33,021 nucleotides of DNA from Saccoglossus kowalevskii (Eukaryota > Hemichordata > Enteropneusta > Harrimaniidae): assembly GCF_000003605.2 (NCBI RefSeq), contig NW_003105106.1, positions 275,590-308,610 of the forward strand, read 5' to 3'. Made by a program: the position numbers and the translations under genes. The notes beneath the pieces are model-generated. The model ran no database searches. It worked only from the letters and a program-made list of their open reading frames with translations, and was not told the DNA's origin. Below, in pieces: positions 30,301-33,021 of the stretch. Each line of letters begins with the position of its first letter. Position 1 is the first letter of the stretch.

Positions 30301-32000
30301 ACTCTTGATTGATCACTTGCAAAGCAAAGGTCCTAACATCACTTACACTATACACACTTAGAAATTTTTTTTTAAACAATTACCAAAAATACAATTTTTG
30401 TAAATCTTTGAAATCTATGCAGGCCAACTATATCTACAAATTAACCATACATTAAAGCTTGATAGCAATCAGCTGAATACTATTGGAGTTATAACGCCTA
30501 TGAGAAAGTTGACAACAATGACGCTGATGCTGAATCTGGACGACAGACATTTTGCCACTACTATTGACTTCACTTCATTACGAGGAAAAACCAAAAACCA
30601 CACACATTTCTAACACCCTGTTAGGCAAATATTAACAAACTTTGATACCAACTTACAGGATCAAGCAGCTCACTGAAGTGGAAGAACATTCTTGCATCTC
30701 TGTCCACACATTTGATGAATCCAAATCCTTCCTTCACTGCCGCAATAATTCCACTTTCCCTTTTTTCACGCGATTTCAAGAAGCTTTCTTCCAATAACTC
30801 AATATTGGTGGCTCGCTGTAATTTATCTCTCCTATCAGTGGCTATATTGAATTGTACAAAGTCACCAGTCTGTAAAGTGTAATCTCCAACCTGGTCTTTA
30901 TCACCGAAAGGAATTTCTTTTTGTCTGCAAACAAATTTATAAATTTTCAACTCCACTGATTGACATACAAGATTAAATTTTCTATAAACCAGAATGCTAT
31001 AAATAAAATAATATAACCTTATAAAACCACAAATACAAGGATGCTGATTAACAATGTTGGACGGGCTCCAACAACTTTGCCGAGATATCTCCAGGAAAGA
31101 CCTGTTATGGACTTTGTACATCATGGGTTTATTTAAATCAACCCACCCCAAGTGAAATTTTCACTGTGAGTTTTCTCTGACTGTGAAATAAATGCAGATT
31201 ACAATAAAGTTCTGTTTTAAATAAACTCATGACGTACAGCATGTAAAAAATGCACATCACATGACAATGTGAAGATAGTAAATAAATTTGGAGCACAGGA
31301 TACTGTATGCTTACACAGCTGAGCATTTGTAAGAATCAAATTTCATGAAGACACTGTGTCAGCAAAAACCCTAAAATATGAAAGTGATGGCATTCCTGAA
31401 TTCCTGCCGTATTGCACTGTGTGCAATATCCCATCATTCATTGCAAAAATAGTCAATGACCCCCCCCCCTTCGAGTTGCAAAGTACACAAAAAATTGTCT
31501 TTTTTGAAATAAACACAAATTATAATAAAGTTCTTGTAACATTTAATTTTTTGAGTGCCAAAGTCAACTTTCGCCACCATTCACAATTTCAGACAGTGAT
31601 TTAGTCAAAAATTCACCGTAACTTTACACAAAATTATTTCCATTTGGTAACGAATTTTCAAAAAGAATATAGAAAAATACTAAAATTTGTCATTAAAAAT
31701 TATGACACTCAATAGGTTAATAAATGAATTTCATACTCACTCTCTATCTTTTGTGTCATAAACAAGTTTACCGGGAAGTGGATCGTTATTTTTTCTGTTG
31801 GAAAATCTTGTTAATGGTTTAACTACAGTTCCCACAGTCTTAGCTTTGTTAATATCTTCAAATACAACGGTACCAGCGAGGACTTTCTTTATGTTGATTG
31901 ATACTTCTTTATTGTTTCTCATCTGGATACCAAATTCTACATCATCACCAAGTTGTAAATCATTTATATTTCCTAGGAACTCACTGTAGTGGAAAAAGAT
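21146..32000 (-). CDS. CSDE1: CSDE1/UNR cold-shock-domain RNA-binding protein, 5' partial, ten exons in the window
   Basis: CSDE1 (upstream of N-ras) binds purine-rich mRNA through serial cold-shock domains and controls translation and mRNA decay in the cytoplasm. Exons 31741-32000, 30657-30924, 29326-29373, 27246-27371, 25724-25864, 24771-24943, 23782-23908, 22665-22767, 22271-22458 and 21146-21312 join to 1601 nt (533 codons plus 2 bases), with GT-AG borders and consistent phases. The order follows human CSDE1: the second half of CSD3 (FFHYSEF), CSD4 (NDPLPGKL...IPFGDKD), CSD5 ([17 protein letters not shown]), CSD6, CSD7 ([18 protein letters not shown]), CSD8 and CSD9 ([16 protein letters not shown]). 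RNP1-like FGFI and RNP2-like FFH motifs mark the canonical domains. The N-terminal third lies off the right edge. The C-terminal SUZ-C tail of vertebrate CSDE1 was not found after 21146, so the 3' end is unresolved. Confidence 0.93.
21313..22270 (-). other. CSDE1 intron with an interspersed repeat
   Basis: The intron is mostly occupied by the repeat copy at 21457-21975. The remainder shows nothing recognised. Confidence 0.6.
21457..21975. mobile_element. Second copy of the 10.55 kb repeat, left part
   Basis: GACACAGTCCTCGTTAAAT, GGGGTTGTCGCGAGC, CTTGAAACTTGAGTTCCAAG, GCGTATACAACA and TGTTTATTTACATCAAA match 10545-10675 in order. TATGTGCCAAATACGAATGA and AAATGGCTGTCAATAGGCC match 10760-10855. 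It lies in the CSDE1 intron between the CSD8/9 and CSD9 exons. Confidence 0.7.
22271..22458 (-). CDS. CSDE1: CSDE1 exon (CSD8 end, CSD9 start)
   Basis: 188 nt, its first two bases completing Asp, phase 0 out; acceptor aaatttcacag, donor gtgagtgt. It contains [58 protein letters not shown], then Q. YPYGI and LQKGD-VRFQ match human YPFGIVGMANKGDCLQKGESVKFQ. Confidence 0.93.
22665..22767 (-). CDS. CSDE1: CSDE1 exon (CSD8 start)
   Basis: 103 nt, phase 0 in, phase 1 out, acceptor attgtttacag, donor gtatgtat. It reads [20 protein letters not shown], then [33 protein letters not shown] matches human GKVIRPLRSVDPTQTEYQG. Confidence 0.94.
22838..23115. repeat. Divergent fragment of the same repeat family
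   Basis: ACAAAATGGCCGTTTCTATT, AAAATGGCTGCCAATCAACC, GGCTCTGGACGGACGGATGG and AAACAGGGATCAATTA follow the layout of the 10.55-11.75 kb element. It lies in the CSDE1 intron 22768-23781; nothing else is recognised in that intron. Confidence 0.55.
23782..23908 (-). CDS. CSDE1: CSDE1 exon (CSD7 end)
   Basis: 127 nt after acceptor attgtgccttag, donor gtaagcag. Its first base completes Ser of HYSEF. It reads [37 protein letters not shown], then TIPGE, aligning with human EFSGDVDSLELGDMVEYSLS. The short GE end differs from the longer human linker, so the interdomain region is more compact here. Confidence 0.95.
23909..24770 (-). other. CSDE1 intron with a MITE
   Basis: Contains a C-run then A-run (near 24229-24245) and the MITE at 24373-24594. 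No other feature is seen. Confidence 0.65.
24373..24594 (+). mobile_element. MITE-like element, copy 2 (best preserved)
   Basis: The left end AAGTACTGTGGAATACTTTA and the reverse complement of the right end (AAGTACTGTAGAATACTAAG) are imperfect terminal inverted repeats of about 35 bp that continue through TTTTCGCT-GGAATT. The interior is AT-rich and non-coding, with repeated CGCTGGATTTTATTTTC and CAGCGAAAATA motifs. About 220 bp. Confidence 0.78.
24771..24943 (-). CDS. CSDE1: CSDE1 exon (CSD6 end, CSD7 start)
   Basis: 173 nt, phase 0 in, phase 2 out, acceptor tttcttgtag, donor gtaaacta. It reads [20 protein letters not shown], then [20 protein letters not shown] and REVFFHYS. It is nearly identical to human [20 protein letters not shown]. 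Both RNP motifs of CSD7 are intact. Confidence 0.96.
24944..25723 (-). other. CSDE1 intron with C14 run
   Basis: A C14 run lies at 25203-25216 on plus. No exon or transposon is recognised. Confidence 0.65.
25724..25864 (-). CDS. CSDE1: CSDE1 exon (linker and start of CSD6)
   Basis: 47 codons, phase 0 at both ends, acceptor gttcttttcag, donor gtaaaaat. It reads [38 protein letters not shown], then RQVPEEDDK. It aligns with human SPNKGKEKEAEDGIIAY and the QAKDVEG block of the non-canonical CSD6. Confidence 0.93.
25865..27245 (-). other. CSDE1 intron with repeat fragment
   Basis: Carries the repeat fragment at 26570-26825 and an A-rich stretch near 26880-26920. Nothing coding is recognised. 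Confidence 0.6.
26570..26825. repeat. Fragment of the same repeat family
   Basis: Begins GGCACAGTCCCCGTTAGTT (compare 10547-10562) and ends with TTTCAATGTAATCGGTCCAG and GCATGTCCAAGATA, the sub-unit motif of the family. It lies in a CSDE1 intron. Confidence 0.55.
27246..27371 (-). CDS. CSDE1: CSDE1 exon (CSD5 end)
   Basis: 42 codons, phase 0 at both ends, acceptor ttgattatag, donor gtgagata. It reads [38 protein letters not shown], then [19 protein letters not shown] matches human HAIRIKKLPKGTVSF. Being 0-0 in phase it could be skipped in frame, but that would remove the end of CSD5. Confidence 0.94.
27529..27727 (-). mobile_element. MITE-like element, copy 3
   Basis: In reverse complement it starts TACTGTAAAATACTTTATTT and keeps the order of copy 2: CTGGAATTAATTTTCGCTGA, AAAGACTTTTTGGGTGTTTT, GGAATTTATTTTCACTGATT, CGCTGGATTTTATTTTCACT. 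About 200 bp, in the next CSDE1 intron. Confidence 0.78.
28766..29106. mobile_element. Composite MITE-like element, copy 4
   Basis: The left half (TACTGTAATAGCATAAATTT, CACTGGGTTTTAAA) resembles copy 1. The right part (CCAATATGTCTTTTTAAAG, TTCCAGCTGAATTAAGTATT) resembles copy 3. The extreme end AAAACCCAGTAAATAATTAA again resembles copy 1. This suggests one element inserted into, or recombined with, another. Confidence 0.5.
29326..29373 (-). CDS. CSDE1: CSDE1 exon (CSD5), short form
   Basis: 48 nt: [16 protein letters not shown], acceptor ctttatttcag, donor gtaagtta. Joined to the next exon it gives FTVIP-DPTQAQ, which fits human FTVVPDMLSAQ without a gap. A second usable donor (gtgatgat) lies 39 nt further on and gives an in-frame longer exon to 29287, adding [13 protein letters not shown]. 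Confidence 0.9.
29374..30656 (-). other. CSDE1 intron, no clear feature
   Basis: 1283 nt of AT-rich sequence. A small TTGCAAAGCAA palindrome near 30318 is the only structural motif noticed. Confidence 0.65.
30657..30924 (-). CDS. CSDE1: CSDE1 exon (CSD4 end, CSD5 start)
   Basis: 268 nt, acceptor tttgtttgcag, donor gtaagttg, phase 0 out. It contains [58 protein letters not shown] and [11 protein letters not shown]. It is near-identical in layout to human CSD4-CSD5, and IPFGDKD and TDRRDKL are diagnostic for CSDE1. Confidence 0.96.
30925..31740 (-). other. CSDE1 intron, no clear feature
   Basis: 816 nt containing a short C-run near 31461-31469. No exon is recognised. Confidence 0.65.
31741..32000 (-). 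CDS. CSDE1: CSDE1 exon (end of CSD3, start of CSD4)
   Basis: 260 nt after acceptor ttttgtttcag, donor gtgagtat, phase 2 out. It reads [43 protein letters not shown] and [17 protein letters not shown], collinear with human EIFFHYSEF...NDPLPG. The exon border falls between the RNP1 and RNP2 parts of CSD3, so the preceding exon should lie beyond 33021. Confidence 0.95.
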
Positions 32001-32050
32001 CTGAAACAAAACATAGCACAACAATTAAAGCCGTGCTTAGAATTGCATCA

Positions 32051-32125
32051 GTTTGTTTTATCCTAAGCGCAAACCAATCTAGTGTTCACAAGCCCGGTTT
32101 GCGCTTCGCTTAGGATAAAACAAAC
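32051..32125. repeat. Long imperfect hairpin, 25/30-nt arms
   Basis: The left arm (32051-32075, starting GTTTGTTTTATCCTAAGCG) pairs with the right arm (32096-32125) over its full length. The only difference is a 5-nt CTTCG insertion in the right arm. The loop is 20 nt. It may be a small foldback element or an expanded hairpin end of a repeat. Confidence 0.8.
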
Positions 32126-32916
32126 TTGGCCATACTTGCTTGGACTGCTATGTTTTTCTTAGCCAATTTCGAAGTGATTTAGACACACTGATAGAAATGA
32201 AATGAAGAATTTTTCAAAAATTTGGGATGTAAACTAGGCTACTATAACATATACTATATTAAGCAATATGTTTTACCAAAGTTTAATTTACCATTCTATG
32301 GGTGATGACATTTGATTTAAATGCTGAAATTTTTCTTAGAATAATTCAGTTTAAAATGACTCTTAGCCATTGGTGGCAAAAGTGACAATTTACCGTAAGA
32401 AATATCTAAATGAAAGTTGTGTAGACAATAAGTTTGTTGGCATTTCATGCTGTTACCCTCAGGTAATATGAGAACACACCCACCGCTGATTCATGACTGT
32501 TATACTGGGAATGGATATTTTGCTATATTCATATGACAGCTACAATTTATTAGCAAATCAACACAATCACCATTTAAACAAGAATGGTAGGCCACTTCTC
32601 ATTAAAACGTGTTGCAAAATGGGCTTAACAGAACAGCATATAAACTTGTCATTGTCGCAATTTTACTGCATACATCCCATGTTTTAAGTAATTTTCTCAC
32701 ATTGCAATGTTATTTTCAGAGCATCAATATAATTGTCTAAAATTGGTCAGACTCTGCAGCTTGTTTTCTTAAATTTAAATTCCAGTCATATGTATATATA
32801 AACAGAACTATCATAATTATAATTTAAGATATAATCAAAGAAAGCTTAGAAAGAACTCCCATGTGCTGAGAGTACTGGAGACACATTAAATATAATTTGA
32901 AATTACTTAGCTGAAA

Positions 32917-33021
32917 ACTAACTATGCAAATCAGAAAATTAATATGAATATGTAAAACTAATGAGGTCTGCGCAATGTAACAAAAAATCTATGTACCAAG
33001 TTTAATTGAAATGTAATTAGA
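32917..33021. repeat. Dispersed copy of the 8.5 kb repeat unit, cut by window edge
   Basis: GCTGAAAACTAACTATGCAA, AATTAATATG and ATGTACCAAGTTTAATTGAA follow the same order as the units at 8466-8830, showing a dispersed family. Confidence 0.55.

Larger units (their letters stand above)
32001..33021 (-). other. CSDE1 upstream intron, open at window edge
   Basis: The exon carrying the first half of CSD3 (the FGFIE part) must lie upstream of the 32000 acceptor, but no such sequence is seen up to 33021. The stretch holds a long hairpin (32051-32125) and a repeat fragment at the edge. Confidence 0.65.

Overview
The window is animal nuclear DNA that is AT-rich and intron-rich. It looks like an invertebrate from a lineage that has kept ancestral introns (invertebrate deuterostome or lophotrochozoan); the sequence does not let me choose between them. 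There are no bacterial operons, ribosome binding sites or CRISPR arrays. Almost all coding sequence is on the minus strand, as short exons flanked by GT/AG splice sites whose phases agree across every junction.

Two conserved genes lie head-to-tail on the minus strand. The upstream gene (32000 down to 21146) is the central and C-terminal part of a CSDE1/UNR-type multi-cold-shock-domain RNA-binding protein. Ten exons encode about 533 residues; the 5' third lies beyond the right edge. The conserved tail that follows the last cold-shock domain in vertebrates (SUZ-C) was not found. The downstream gene (17735 down to 3535) is a complete nucleosome assembly protein 1 (NAP1L1/NAP1L4 type) histone chaperone. 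Twelve coding exons give 1197 nt (398 residues) ending in CKQQ. One exon is a 24-nt microexon.

Layout: 1-3534 is the 3' UTR and flank of NAP1 with simple repeats and a MITE-like element. 3535-12418 holds NAP1 exons 2-12, with a 1.2 kb interspersed repeat at 10.55-11.75 kb. 12419-17641 is the large first intron, with an inverted-repeat-flanked, CpG-containing segment and a phase-matched candidate alternative first exon at 14.02-14.20 kb. 17642-17735 is coding exon 1. 17.8-21.1 kb is intergenic, with a tRNA-derived SINE and CpG-containing stretches. 21.1-32.0 kb is CSDE1. 32.0-33.0 kb is an upstream CSDE1 intron with a strong hairpin.

The two proteins act in different processes: CSDE1 in translation and mRNA stability, NAP1 in histone transport and chromatin assembly. 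Their close same-strand arrangement allows shared or read-through transcription, and the last visible CSDE1 donor is phase-compatible with the acceptor before NAP1 exon 1. The most interesting points are this possible CSDE1-NAP1 splice, the alternative NAP1 first exon inside an inverted-repeat segment, two in-frame donors in CSDE1 that differ by 13 codons, the NAP1 microexon, a MITE family with long imperfect terminal inverted repeats, and a recurring three-base-loop hairpin design.
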